A stretch of DNA of 64,000 bases from Gymnodinialimonas ulvae (GTDB lineage: Bacteria; Pseudomonadota; Alphaproteobacteria; Rhodobacterales; Rhodobacteraceae): the NCBI RefSeq assembly GCF_037543845.1, contig NZ_JBBIFX010000001.1, forward strand, positions 930,001 through 994,000, given 5' to 3'. A model generated the notes under the pieces. That model saw nothing but the letters and a program-made list of their open reading frames with translations. It was not told the origin of the DNA and did no database searches. Positions 29,001-35,793 of the stretch are shown here, one piece after another (position 1 is the first letter of the stretch; each line of letters starts with the position of its first letter). A program made the position numbers and the translations under genes.

Positions 29001-29537
29001 GAAGCTTCGGTCGACACCGCCCTCATCCAGAACGGTCATCGTCAACTGATAGCTCTCCGGCGGAGTGGCGGGCGCAGAGGTCAGGAATTGCGGCGTGAAG
29101 CCAGCTGTTTCAAGAAAACCAAGCGCGGGCACGTCACAAATGACGCGCTCACCGGTGGTGGCGGGCAAGGGCGTGCCGCCTGCAAATGGCGCTGTGGCAC
29201 CGACGGCGACAACGCGACAATTGTCGATCGCGGGGCCCGCGCCCGGTGTCAGGAACCCGGTCATTGTGGTCAGGTTCGGCACAGTCAGGTCGATGAACGT
29301 GGCCGGGGCCGCGGTGCCGTTGTTGGTCACGGTGGCGGGGTAGTCGACTGTTGCGCCCGCAGCAACCGGGTCAGTTGCGTCCTCGTAGTTCAGAAGCCAG
29401 TCAACCGTTTGCGCCTGAGCCGCACCGTAGCCGCTTGGCAGGACCGAAAGGAAAAGCGCAACCAGCAGGAGGCGAAACGAAATAGCAAGCGCAGCACCAA
29501 AAGAGTTGCGGCGCGAAAGCCGAGTTCCAAACACCAT
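23052..29537 (-). CDS. Giant DUF11-repeat surface/periplasmic protein with SdrD-B-like and OmpA-like regions
   Basis: A protein of about 2,161 residues. The N-terminus has a Sec signal ending near SGYGAAQAQ. At least ten tandem DUF11-type beta-sandwich modules of roughly 110-140 residues follow, each opening with a phrase like VDKT, INKDD or ITKTT and containing VTDxLPxG. An SdrD-B-like prealbumin module, SIAGTFFRDFDNEGTQN, lies at about 25,900-26,100. The last 90 or so residues resemble half of an OmpA-type domain (VELVFHVSSNAGPEAVARGR). The start at 29537 follows GGGGGT; the longer start at 29603 has no ribosome-binding site. The composition is acidic and Thr/Asp rich. Adhesion or envelope structure is inferred only from architecture. 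Confidence 0.82.
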   Translation of the reverse strand: MVFGTRLSRRNSFGAALAISFRLLLVALFLSVLPSGYGAAQAQTVDWLLNYEDATDPVAAGATVDYPATVTNNGTAAPATFIDLTVPNLTTMTGFLTPGAGPAIDNCRVVAVGATAPFAGGTPLPATTGERVICDVPALGFLETAGFTPQFLTSAPATPPESYQLTMTVLDEGGVDRSFTNNALTETTTVRAGSDLGILVDLPPTAASGSRVPFTVDVENFGPNDSNGYSFTFAVPPGFADLTLPAGCTQAGSTVTCTVGSVLAVSASTTFNFDALVVAGGGSDVSLSATVNGTTPDDPVGSNNSTSDQMLITDGTDVSVTISRDTGPEILSNTPVEFTLSPQYSGDAPDTVTITHTVPPQFTFVPGDIVAPGWTVGVSGNDLTFTRTLDPGAASGTDISLGDIVIPTTAVTPGEDIVSSVSVTSTGPVEQNPGNNTDTIETSILQPEVDLVADKTGPDPALAVVGLDYDFTLSASNEGNTAFDGTLVVRDVIPDTFAFSGASGPGWVCVLLPGAPPAGASGVVECTRDYTPGAPLAAGETAPPITVTLTATAEGVRNNRMEITTVNPNLPDANPANNIDDFEITTAVGGNSADIRVVKGVALDPLDAGEVQTYTLELINDDATQTSFDVTLTDRFTNLINNSVTAPTPGFEGFVISDPSGIATNLTCSTAASGGRARVLTCEADELAPCTAGSDCPVITVEVRHGTSATTIGNTADIISESTPDPDLDNNRSATSFSQNPLAEITVDKTVSAPTIEAGQNVIFIVTGQVENTGQSNADDFTITDTLPAGMRFISAISPQGACASVPNEGDIIVAGVNDELVCTYGSVSNAQQRTLTVTLQPTNDQIGDTLTNTAEVSTSTPEEGTLPNTASAETVVENPLTDIQINKDDSVDPLPIGSNTVYQIEVTNGGPSTSEDIVVTDTLPQAGLRFVSATIPAPGVCDSTGVDADGIGGEVVCTWPVLLEDDTFEILVEMEAVEAGDFPNSVEVSSFEILNGFDADALNNSNTENTTIRTLTDVGITKTTAETQVSVEQDFSFTLDVTVGSDTATDLLVEDTLPTGMVLTGTPSNAFLPAACTGAAGDTEFECDFGDVAAGTTIQIDVPVRVIAVSTNPETFENTAVVTTSSFDSSTGNDSSSASVDVVSSSIAGTFFRDFDNEGTQNLAADTGIEGVTMTLTGTGPGGRTITRTVETDASGDYLFDALPGTGWTYVITRGDPTDPLFTDGIDTVGSEGGTLAAPDAITAITVPDGVDAVDYDFAITPSPTIGLSKDLAAFALAADGSYTATFDLVVENLSSEPLLDIAVTDALSGGAPLFGTLVTLATPATDPLADGTYAIVSTGSGSCGGFNAGFNGAGDQTLASGVTLPVGGTCTISFTIRVQPTDPVPLAQPSGAQYENQAAVTGEGEFTGLPVSDLSDDGTVIDGDGNLLADEAGENDPTPITLDPQPSVALLKEVDISGLSSPAEAGDPVTYTFSVRNTGNVTLTNVTVTDPLPGLVLSGAPIPSLAPGETVTAAYTGAYSLTPGDIAAGNVDNQALVTGTPPSGPDVTDDSGTAFDNDDPTSIPLGTAPAIDLIKTADTSALQDPPQVGDIVTFRFTVRNTGNVALTDVTVTDPLPGLTLTGAPIPSLAAGAEDSTTFVGTYALTEDDLTAGEVENTASVTGDPPAGPPETDDDTETVPLAAEPGITLDKIITDQSDLDDGAQVGDQIFYAFTVTNTGNVPLRDVTVTDPLPGIVLSGAPIPLMNPAAAADGTDVDTTTYTAVYTLTQTDVDNGGRIENTATVTGTFGPLGAPLTVDDDDTVVASPPDPSDGLTLTKVTPDEVIRRGVIAPYTIRLRNDNTFAVTGIDLIDTLPEGLIFVPGSAELDGVPFPVTVSGQTITFAGLDVPPGTERVATLNARVLNSANPGIYVNSVLAFDPPFGVIAGPATASVRILPEAVFDCSDVIGRVFDDLDADGFQDAYDPNAISAAVIDPEAKIEEVASELTDEIGLSGVRLVTLDGLVITTDANGLFSVPCAALPADIGSNFLLSLDERSLPLGYEMTTQNPRVVRLTPGVMTELNFGARLAQRMRVDLSAQAFANGLAVSPEMQQGIAAMVARLIESPSTVELVFHVSSNAGPEAVARGRDAMALVAAEIDRQWSGAGFGRLRIEQTIARGEN
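24096..25200 (-). repeat. Three near-identical tandem DUF11 modules within the giant gene
   Basis: Three successive modules beginning near 25195, 24825 and 24480 share the phrases NTGNVxLxxVTVTDPLPG and LSGAPIPSL, with a spacing of about 350-385 bases. They are much closer to each other than to the other modules, which points to recent internal duplication. Confidence 0.7.
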
Positions 29538-29763
29538 CAATGACCCCCACGCGCACCAGGATGGGCGCAGTCTTTGTTTATTTCGGATCACGGCAGCCCA
29601 CATTCTGGGCGCCGCTTTATTGACTGGTGTTCAATAACTTGTGCGATCTATCAACCTCCAGCACAAGACCTACCCAAAGCGAACAGAGAAGTGTTGCTAA
29701 TATGAACCATCCAATAATAGCCGCCGTCGCGCGGCTTGCGTGAGTGCGCCGTCGCCAAAGCGA

Positions 29764-30957
29764 TCAAACGCGCCGAACCGCCTCTGCGAGGACTTGCAAC
29801 CCGGTCACCAGGTCCGCCTCCGCTGTATCTTCCCCGAAGGCATGGGATATGCCGTTAATGGACGGCACGAAGAGCATACCCACCGGCATCAACGCAGCCA
29901 CATTGGACGCATCGTGAAGTGCGCCGGACGGCATCGCGCGCCACCGACCCGGCGCGACAGCTTCGGCGGCCTGCGAGAGCACCGATTGCATCGTTTCGTC
30001 CATCGGCATCGGTGACAGATCCTGCCGGAGCCGCTCCGCCGATATCTCACACCCGCTGCTGAGCCGGACATCGTCCAGCGTGTCGAGGATCACGCGCTCC
30101 ATCCGCGACAACCGCTCCGCATCCGCGTCGCGCCATTGCAAGGTAAAGACCGCGCGCCCGGGCACAATCGACGACGCGTTGGGCTCCAACCGAAGATGTC
30201 CGATGGTCCAGACCGATTGCGGCGTGACGACGTTGGCGAAGCGATCTTCGAGCAACGTGGAAATGCAGGTGACCGCCGTGAACGCGTCTCGCCGCAGGGC
30301 CATCGGCGTGGTTCCGGCGTGATTTTGCTGCCCGTTGACGGTGATCTGCAACTGACGAAGGCCGACGATCCCGGTGACGACGCCAATCGCCTCTTTCGCC
30401 TGATCCAGAACCGGGCCTTGTTCGATATGCATTTCCAGAAATCCGGCAAAGCGTGCCGGATCCACGAAGTCGCCAACGTCCGAGCCGAGCTTGGCGCGCG
30501 CCTCGGCGAAGGTCATCCCATCAGTCGCGCGCAAGCCATCTGCCTCCTGCAGCGCAAGCTTGCCGGACCAGACCGAACTGCCGGTGAGCGCCCCAAACCG
30601 CCCCTCTTCATCCTGAAAGCTCACGATTGAGACCGCAGGTCCTCCCGCAGCCGCGCTCGCCCGCGCAATTTCGAGTGCAGCGATCACACCCAAGGCACCG
30701 TCCAGCCAGCCGCCTTCGGGTTGTGTGTCGCTGTGGGAGCCAATCAGGAGCGAGCGTCCCGGTGCCAGGCCGAAGAGATTTCCGAGCGGATCGAACTGCG
30801 GTAGCAATCCGGCCTCCCCGATGCGCTCCGCCAGCCAATCTCGCGCCGCGATGTCGGCCTCGGAAAACGCCCGGCGCCGCACACCGACGCCGTCCTTTCC
30901 GAACCGACGCAGCATATGCAGATCTTCCAAAAACCGGTGCGGGTCGACGTCGAACAT
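29764..30957 (-). CDS. M20 family amidohydrolase, N-carbamoyl-L-amino acid / allantoate amidohydrolase type
   Basis: A 397-residue cytoplasmic binuclear metallohydrolase that cleaves ureido or N-carbamoyl groups in its family. The metal-site motifs are GSHSDTQPEGGWLDGALGV near residues 73-91, SFQDEEGRFG (Glu-Glu) and EMHIEQGPVL; the dimerisation-domain motif is NGQQNHAGTTPM. A GGAAGGAACGGAAG ribosome-binding site precedes the ATG. It ends the minus-strand operon with a Dpp-type importer and a GAF protein, so the import of a ureido- or carbamoyl-amino acid or dipeptide-like compound is inferred. Family assignment is firm; the substrate is not. Confidence 0.87.
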   Translation of the reverse strand: MFDVDPHRFLEDLHMLRRFGKDGVGVRRRAFSEADIAARDWLAERIGEAGLLPQFDPLGNLFGLAPGRSLLIGSHSDTQPEGGWLDGALGVIAALEIARASAAAGGPAVSIVSFQDEEGRFGALTGSSVWSGKLALQEADGLRATDGMTFAEARAKLGSDVGDFVDPARFAGFLEMHIEQGPVLDQAKEAIGVVTGIVGLRQLQITVNGQQNHAGTTPMALRRDAFTAVTCISTLLEDRFANVVTPQSVWTIGHLRLEPNASSIVPGRAVFTLQWRDADAERLSRMERVILDTLDDVRLSSGCEISAERLRQDLSPMPMDETMQSVLSQAAEAVAPGRWRAMPSGALHDASNVAALMPVGMLFVPSINGISHAFGEDTAEADLVTGLQVLAEAVRRV

Positions 30958-31005
30958 CTTCCGTTCCTTCCCTTGTCTGTACCGATGATTGTAACGATGC
31001 GCGGC

Positions 31006-31503
31006 TCAGCCTTTCGCGAGGGCGCGCGCCGTTTCCATCGCGTCGCGGGCCGGATCCGAGAGCAATGCCTGAATAGTGGCGACGCGGTCCGGCGTGAAGT
31101 GGTGTGCAACATCCAGCAGATTGACGGTTCCGATGACCCGACCCGCGGCGACGATCGGCAGGTTCATCACCGACCCGCACCCAAGCGCCCCGATCAGTAC
31201 GTGATCTGAAAATACGTGAGCTATGTCCGATAGAGTATTGGCCACAAAACACTTTTGCTCACCAAGCACCTCCGCAGACCAGGCATTTTCTTCAATCGGT
31301 TTGATGCCGGATGTGGGATAGGCCTCGGGCATGTTGGTGAAGGCACGTTGCGCCACGCGGCCCGTGGGGTCGACCGCCATGATCGTCCACAAACGCACCG
31401 GCATTATCGCGTCGCTCAGGCGATACAACGCCGCGTAAGCATCGTGCGGCGTTTGGGCCGTGGCAAGCTTATCGGCGAAGCGGGTCTTGTCCGTTGTCGT
31501 CAT
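31006..31503 (-). CDS. GAF domain protein
   Basis: A 165-residue protein formed almost entirely of one GAF domain. Typical elements are YAALYRLSDAIMPVRLWTIM, ENAWSAEVLGEQKCFVANTL and GCGSVMNLPIVAAGRVIGTVN. It has no output domain, signal peptide or membrane segment. Its ATG overlaps the stop of the Dpp-type ATPase gene (ATGA) and the M20 hydrolase gene follows 48 bases later. It may be a small-molecule-binding accessory of the pathway. GAF proteins of this size in amidohydrolase operons are not functionally defined to my knowledge. Confidence 0.82.
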   Translation of the reverse strand: MTTTDKTRFADKLATAQTPHDAYAALYRLSDAIMPVRLWTIMAVDPTGRVAQRAFTNMPEAYPTSGIKPIEENAWSAEVLGEQKCFVANTLSDIAHVFSDHVLIGALGCGSVMNLPIVAAGRVIGTVNLLDVAHHFTPDRVATIQALLSDPARDAMETARALAKG

Positions 31504-32252
31504 CTGTCCCTCGTCTCGCCGACACTGCCGCTGGCGGCGTAAAGCGCTTTCGCGTAGGGGTCCGTGAAGGCCCCGTTATGCAAGGTGCTGGCCGCCGCGA
31601 TCTCCACGATGCGGCCGTTGTTCATCACAGCCATGCGCTCGCACAGAAAACTGACCACGGGCAAATTGTGCGTCACCATCAGATACGTCAGCCCGCGATC
31701 GCGGCGCAACCGCTTGAGCAGGTTGAGGATTTCGGCCTGTACCGAAACATCAAGTGCAGAGGTCGGCTCATCGAGCAGCATAACCTCCGGGCCAAGGATC
31801 AGCGCCCGTGCAATGGCCACGCGTTGCCGCTGCCCACCGGACATCTGATGCGGGTAGCGGAACCGGAACCGCCGGTCGAGGCCGACATCGCTCAGGACTT
31901 TTTCAACACGCGCATCCTGATCCCCGAGCCCGTGGATCGCCAAAGGTTCGGACAAGACCGCATCGACGGTTTTGCGCGGATGCAAGGAGCCGTAAGGGTC
32001 CTGAAACACCATCTGACAGCGTCGCGCGAGCGAAAGGTTCGGCGTGTGGCTGCCCGGTTGACCCAAAAGCTCAATCGAACCGCTCCATTCCGGCGCAAGG
32101 CCGCAGATCGCCTTCAGCACAGTCGACTTGCCGGAGCCGGATTCCCCAACCAAAGCAAAGCTTTCACCCTTGGAGACGTTGAAAGTCACCCCCTCTACAA
32201 CGCGCGTGCCGTCATAGCCTATGTTCACGTTCTTGAGGCGGACCGCACTCAT
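31500..32252 (-). CDS. ABC transporter ATP-binding protein, oligopeptide type (DppF-like)
   Basis: A 250-residue ATPase for a peptide/opine/nickel-family importer. Walker A is GESGSGKSTVLKAI, the Q-loop is MVFQDPYGSLHPRKTV, the signature is MSGGQRQRVAIAR and Walker B is VMLLDEPTSALDV. The start at 32252 (MSAVRL) overlaps the upstream dppD-like stop as ATGA, so I prefer it to the ATG 12 bases earlier. It forms the second ATPase of the pair. Confidence 0.91.
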   Translation of the reverse strand: MSAVRLKNVNIGYDGTRVVEGVTFNVSKGESFALVGESGSGKSTVLKAICGLAPEWSGSIELLGQPGSHTPNLSLARRCQMVFQDPYGSLHPRKTVDAVLSEPLAIHGLGDQDARVEKVLSDVGLDRRFRFRYPHQMSGGQRQRVAIARALILGPEVMLLDEPTSALDVSVQAEILNLLKRLRRDRGLTYLMVTHNLPVVSFLCERMAVMNNGRIVEIAAASTLHNGAFTDPYAKALYAASGSVGETRDR

Positions 32253-33076
32253 GTTCCGGCCCATTTCGTACGATCCATCACGGGCAATTCCGCGCGGGTT
32301 TCATGCATCTGCGGCACGGCCGCCAAAAGGCCCCGCGTATAGGGATGTTTGGCGTGTTCCAGGTCATCGGCGGCGCAGCTTTCCACCACGCGCCCGGCAT
32401 TCATCACAAGGATCCGGTCGCAATACCGCGCCACCAGCGCCAAATCATGGCTGATCAGGATCAAACCCATCCCGTTGTCGCGCACCAAATCGTCGATCAG
32501 GCGCAGCACATCGCCCTGAACACTGACATCCAGCGCGCTCGTGGGTTCATCGGCGATCAAAAGGCGTGGCCGGGGGATCAGCATCATCGCGATCATCACG
32601 CGCTGGCCCATGCCGCCGGACAATTCATGGGCATACATGCGCGCGACGCGGTCGGGATCGTTGATGCGCACGGCCTCCAACATCTCGCGGACGCGGTGTT
32701 TCATGGCGCGGCGCGGCAAACGTTCATGAGTGCTGAGCGCCTCTTCGATCTGCGTGCCGACATTCATCACCGGGTTCAGCGAATACCGCGGGTCTTGCAT
32801 GATCATGGAGATTTTCGCTCCGCGAATGGCTCGCATCTGCCGTTGCGACAGACCGGTCAGCTCCGTTCCATCAAAGGCCACATTGCCCGACACACGCCCC
32901 GGCGCACGGATCAGGCGCAGGATCGCGCGCCCGGTCATGCTTTTGCCCGAACCGGACTCGCCCACGATCCCCAAGCGCTCCTGCCCCAGCTCGAAGGACA
33001 GATCATCCACGACATTCACCCGCCCGCCGGGTGTCGGAAAGCTGACCGAAAGGTTCTGTACCTTGAGCAGGCTCAT
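32249..33076 (-). CDS. ABC transporter ATP-binding protein, oligopeptide type (DppD-like)
   Basis: A 275-residue ATPase. Walker A is GESGSGKSMTGRAI, the Q-loop is MIMQDPRYSLNPVMNV, the signature is LSGGMGQRVMIAM and Walker B is LLIADEPTSALDV. It carries the first half of the usual oligopeptide C-terminal extension after residue 235. It is coupled on both sides by ATGA overlaps, with the DppC-like gene upstream and the DppF-like gene downstream. Confidence 0.91.
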   Translation of the reverse strand: MSLLKVQNLSVSFPTPGGRVNVVDDLSFELGQERLGIVGESGSGKSMTGRAILRLIRAPGRVSGNVAFDGTELTGLSQRQMRAIRGAKISMIMQDPRYSLNPVMNVGTQIEEALSTHERLPRRAMKHRVREMLEAVRINDPDRVARMYAHELSGGMGQRVMIAMMLIPRPRLLIADEPTSALDVSVQGDVLRLIDDLVRDNGMGLILISHDLALVARYCDRILVMNAGRVVESCAADDLEHAKHPYTRGLLAAVPQMHETRAELPVMDRTKWAGT

Positions 33077-33981
33077 CCCTTGCGCTCCGATTTCGGGTCC
33101 AGCACGTCGCGCAGACCATCACCGAGAAAGCAAAAGCCGAGGGACACCAGGATGATGGCGAAACCGGGAAACGTAGAAACCCACCATTGATCGTAAATGA
33201 AGCTGCGCCCGCCGGAAATCATGGCACCCCATTCCGGGGCTGGCGGCTGCGCGCCGAGGCCAAGAAAGCCAAGCCCCGCCGCCGTCAGGATGATCCCCGC
33301 CATATCCAGCGTGACACGGATGATCATCGACGATGTGCACAATGGCAGCACATGGCGCGTGATGATGCGCGTGTGCGACGCACCGAGGCACCGCGCGGCG
33401 GCGATGAATTCGGTGTTGCGGATGGTCAGCGTTTCGGCCCGTGCGATGCGGGCGTAGGCGGGCCATGTGGTGATCGCGATGGCGATGATCGCGTTTTCGA
33501 TGCCGGGGCCGAGCGCGGCCGCGAAGGCCAGGGCCAGCACCAGCTTGGGCATCGACAGGAATACATCCGTCACCCCCATCAGCATACGGTCGATCCAGCC
33601 GCCGAAATATCCCGAGACCGCCCCGACCAGCAGGCCCAGAGGCGCGGAGATAATCGCCACGAGCGCCACGATTTGAAGCGTGATCTCTGCCCCGTGCACG
33701 ATCCGCGCAAAGATATCGCGACCCAATTGATCCGTGCCGAACCAGAACTCGGACGACGGCGGTTGCAGGCGGCGGTCAAGGTATTGTCCCCCGGCTCCGC
33801 CTGGCGCAATCAAATCGGCAAACAACGCCGTCAGGATCAGGGCGAGGATGATCGCCGCCCCCACCACCGCCAGCGGATTGCGCATCAAGGCCGACCCCCC
33901 CCGATAGGTACGCCCGGCCGCCGCTTGCCGACGCGAGGTTGGGCTATCATCCAGAAGCCAGGATCGCAGGCTGATGGCCAT
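33073..33981 (-). CDS. ABC transporter permease, oligopeptide type (DppC-like)
   Basis: A 302-residue inner-membrane permease with an N-terminal cytoplasmic OppC-N region (SLRSWLLDDSPTSRRQA) and about six helices. Family motifs are FWFGTDQLGRDIFARIVHGA and the EAA-like loop EFIAAARCLGASHTRIITRH. The ATG at 33981 has GAGGAG nine bases upstream and directly follows the DppB-like stop. A longer in-frame start 39 bases upstream overlaps dppB and is less likely. Confidence 0.91.
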   Translation of the reverse strand: MAISLRSWLLDDSPTSRRQAAAGRTYRGGSALMRNPLAVVGAAIILALILTALFADLIAPGGAGGQYLDRRLQPPSSEFWFGTDQLGRDIFARIVHGAEITLQIVALVAIISAPLGLLVGAVSGYFGGWIDRMLMGVTDVFLSMPKLVLALAFAAALGPGIENAIIAIAITTWPAYARIARAETLTIRNTEFIAAARCLGASHTRIITRHVLPLCTSSMIIRVTLDMAGIILTAAGLGFLGLGAQPPAPEWGAMISGGRSFIYDQWWVSTFPGFAIILVSLGFCFLGDGLRDVLDPKSERKG

Positions 33982-33982
33982 G

Positions 33983-35026
33983 CTAACGGCTCCTCGGATC
34001 GAGGATACGATAGAGCACATCCGAGATTTTATTGATCAGGATGAACACCGCCCCGATGACCAGCGTCGCACCAAGCACCGCGTTCATGTCCGCATTGAAC
34101 AGCGCCGTTGTCAGGTAATTGCCGATCCCGGGCCAGGAAAACACCGTCTCGATCATCACGGAACCCTCCAGCAGGCCCGCATAGGATAGCCCGATCACGG
34201 TGATCAAAGGCACACGGATCGCGCCGAAGGCATGGACCCAGATCACCCGCCACTCGGCCACACCCTTGACCCGCGCGGTGGTGATGTATTCCTGGCTCAG
34301 CTGGTCGAGCATGAAGGACCGCGTCATCCGAGCGATGTAAGCCAGCGAGAAGACGCCGAGGATCGTGGCCGGAAGAATGATATGGGCCAGCGCGCTTTGG
34401 AATGCGCTGATGTCCCGGTCAAGCAGCGTATCGACCAACAGGAGACCGGTCACGACCGGCGTGATGCCATCGTAAAAGATGCTGATCCGGCCAGGTCCTT
34501 CGACCCACCCCAAGGTCGCGTAGAACAGAAGCAGGCCAACCAGCCCGAGCCAGAAGGCCGGTACGGAATAGCCCAGAAGCGCCACGACGCGGATCACCTG
34601 ATCGATCACACTGCCCTGATGCGCCGCGGCCAAAACGCCCGCCGGGACGCCAAGGCCGACGCCGATGATTATCCCGAGCGTGGCCATTTCCAACGTGGCG
34701 GGGAAGACCCGCGCGAGGTCTTCGGCGACGGGTCGATTGGTCGAGACGGAGACACCCAAATCGAACCGCAACACATCAATCACATATGAGAAGAACTGCA
34801 CGATCAACGGTCGATCGAGGCCCATTGCGACTTGCGCGGCTTCATATTGCTCGGGTGTTGCGCGGTCACCGACCACCGCAAGGACCGGATCAATCGGCAC
34901 CACGCGCCCGATGAAGAACGTCAACGCCAGAAGGCCCAAAAAGGTCAACGCCACAACGCAGATGAAACGGATCACGGAAAGCGCGCCCCCTCCGATCGCG
35001 GTCTGGGTGATGGCCTGCGCCTTCAT
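33983..35026 (-). CDS. ABC transporter permease, oligopeptide type (DppB-like)
   Basis: A 347-residue inner-membrane permease with the DppB features TFLGLLALTFFIGRVVPIDP at the first helix, GVSVSTNRPVAEDLARVFPA and YITTARVKGVAEWRVIWVHA in the EAA loop. The ATG at 35026 follows AAGGAGC at good spacing; an upstream in-frame extension of 26 residues lacks such a site. It is the first gene of the minus-strand operon and diverges from the XRE-cupin regulator. The binding protein of this system lies on the other side of that promoter region. Confidence 0.9.
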   Translation of the reverse strand: MKAQAITQTAIGGGALSVIRFICVVALTFLGLLALTFFIGRVVPIDPVLAVVGDRATPEQYEAAQVAMGLDRPLIVQFFSYVIDVLRFDLGVSVSTNRPVAEDLARVFPATLEMATLGIIIGVGLGVPAGVLAAAHQGSVIDQVIRVVALLGYSVPAFWLGLVGLLLFYATLGWVEGPGRISIFYDGITPVVTGLLLVDTLLDRDISAFQSALAHIILPATILGVFSLAYIARMTRSFMLDQLSQEYITTARVKGVAEWRVIWVHAFGAIRVPLITVIGLSYAGLLEGSVMIETVFSWPGIGNYLTTALFNADMNAVLGATLVIGAVFILINKISDVLYRILDPRSR

Positions 35027-35107
35027 CTTGCAAATAGCTCCTTCGGATTTGAAATGCCGCGCCCGACAGATCAGTGTGCGCAATATTTTCCTTGGTATTG
35101 GCACATA

Positions 35108-35126
35108 TTTTTGTTTAAATCAAAAA
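35108..35126. promoter_or_regulatory. Inverted repeat in the dppB/XRE divergent promoter
   Basis: TTTTTG and CAAAAA form perfect arms around TTTAAAT, in an unusually AT-rich patch. It is centred about 33 bases before the regulator ATG and 90 bases from the dppB-like start, so it is a candidate autoregulatory operator for the XRE-cupin protein. Confidence 0.42.
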
Positions 35127-35150
35127 AATTATGATGAAGCGGGGGAGGAC

Positions 35151-35768
35151 ATGGCACGACCGAAGGCACAAAACGATCCCAATCTTGGGGCCTTGATCCG
35201 CAAACGGCGCAAACAGGCGAACCTGACGTTGCAGGCGCTTTGCGATGAAGCCGGGCTCTCCGTTGGATACCTCAGCCAGGTCGAGCGTGGCCAGGCGACT
35301 CCATCCCTTGGGACCTTGGCACAGATTGCGCGAGGGCTCGACGTGGGCCTGGAATACTTCATCGTGACCCAGAAACCGGGCGATAGCCTGACGCGGGCCG
35401 GCGCGCGCCCGCAATTTTCGATCGACGGCTCTTCGATGCGCTATGAGGCCATCAGCACCGATCTGCCTGGTGCCGAATTGTCCAGCTACCTGCTCCACGT
35501 GCCACCCGGCTACGTGTCCGAGATGGTCAGCCATGAGGGCGAAGAGATCATCTATCTGCTGGAGGGCTCGATCACGCAGACCCTTGGCGGGCAGCGCTTC
35601 ATCCTGCAACAGGGGGACAGCCTGCATTACGCTGGCACAACCCCCCATGCCTGGTCCAACGAGACCGACACCACCACCCGTATCCTGTGGACCGGCACGC
35701 TTTCGGTCTTGCAGCAAAAAGGTGCGGTCAAACTGCCGGAGATGTCTCCGGCCAATAGCAATTCCTGA
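35151..35768 (+). CDS. XRE family transcriptional regulator with C-terminal cupin domain
   Basis: A 205-residue regulator. The N-terminal helix-turn-helix (residues about 10-65) contains LTLQALCDEAGLSVGYLSQV and RGQATPSLGTLAQIARGLDV. A cupin-2 sensor domain follows, with MVSHEGEEIIYLLEGS and LHYAGTTPHAWSNE. Relatives such as PuuR sense small amines or amino acids. The ATG follows GGGGGAGGAC; an in-frame upstream extension covering the dppB start region is rejected. It diverges from the dppBCDF-like operon and precedes the binding-protein gene by 25 bases, so it is presumably the local repressor. Confidence 0.91.
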   Translation: MARPKAQNDPNLGALIRKRRKQANLTLQALCDEAGLSVGYLSQVERGQATPSLGTLAQIARGLDVGLEYFIVTQKPGDSLTRAGARPQFSIDGSSMRYEAISTDLPGAELSSYLLHVPPGYVSEMVSHEGEEIIYLLEGSITQTLGGQRFILQQGDSLHYAGTTPHAWSNETDTTTRILWTGTLSVLQQKGAVKLPEMSPANSNS

Positions 35769-35793
35769 CATGACCAATTGGAGGTTCCCTGAT

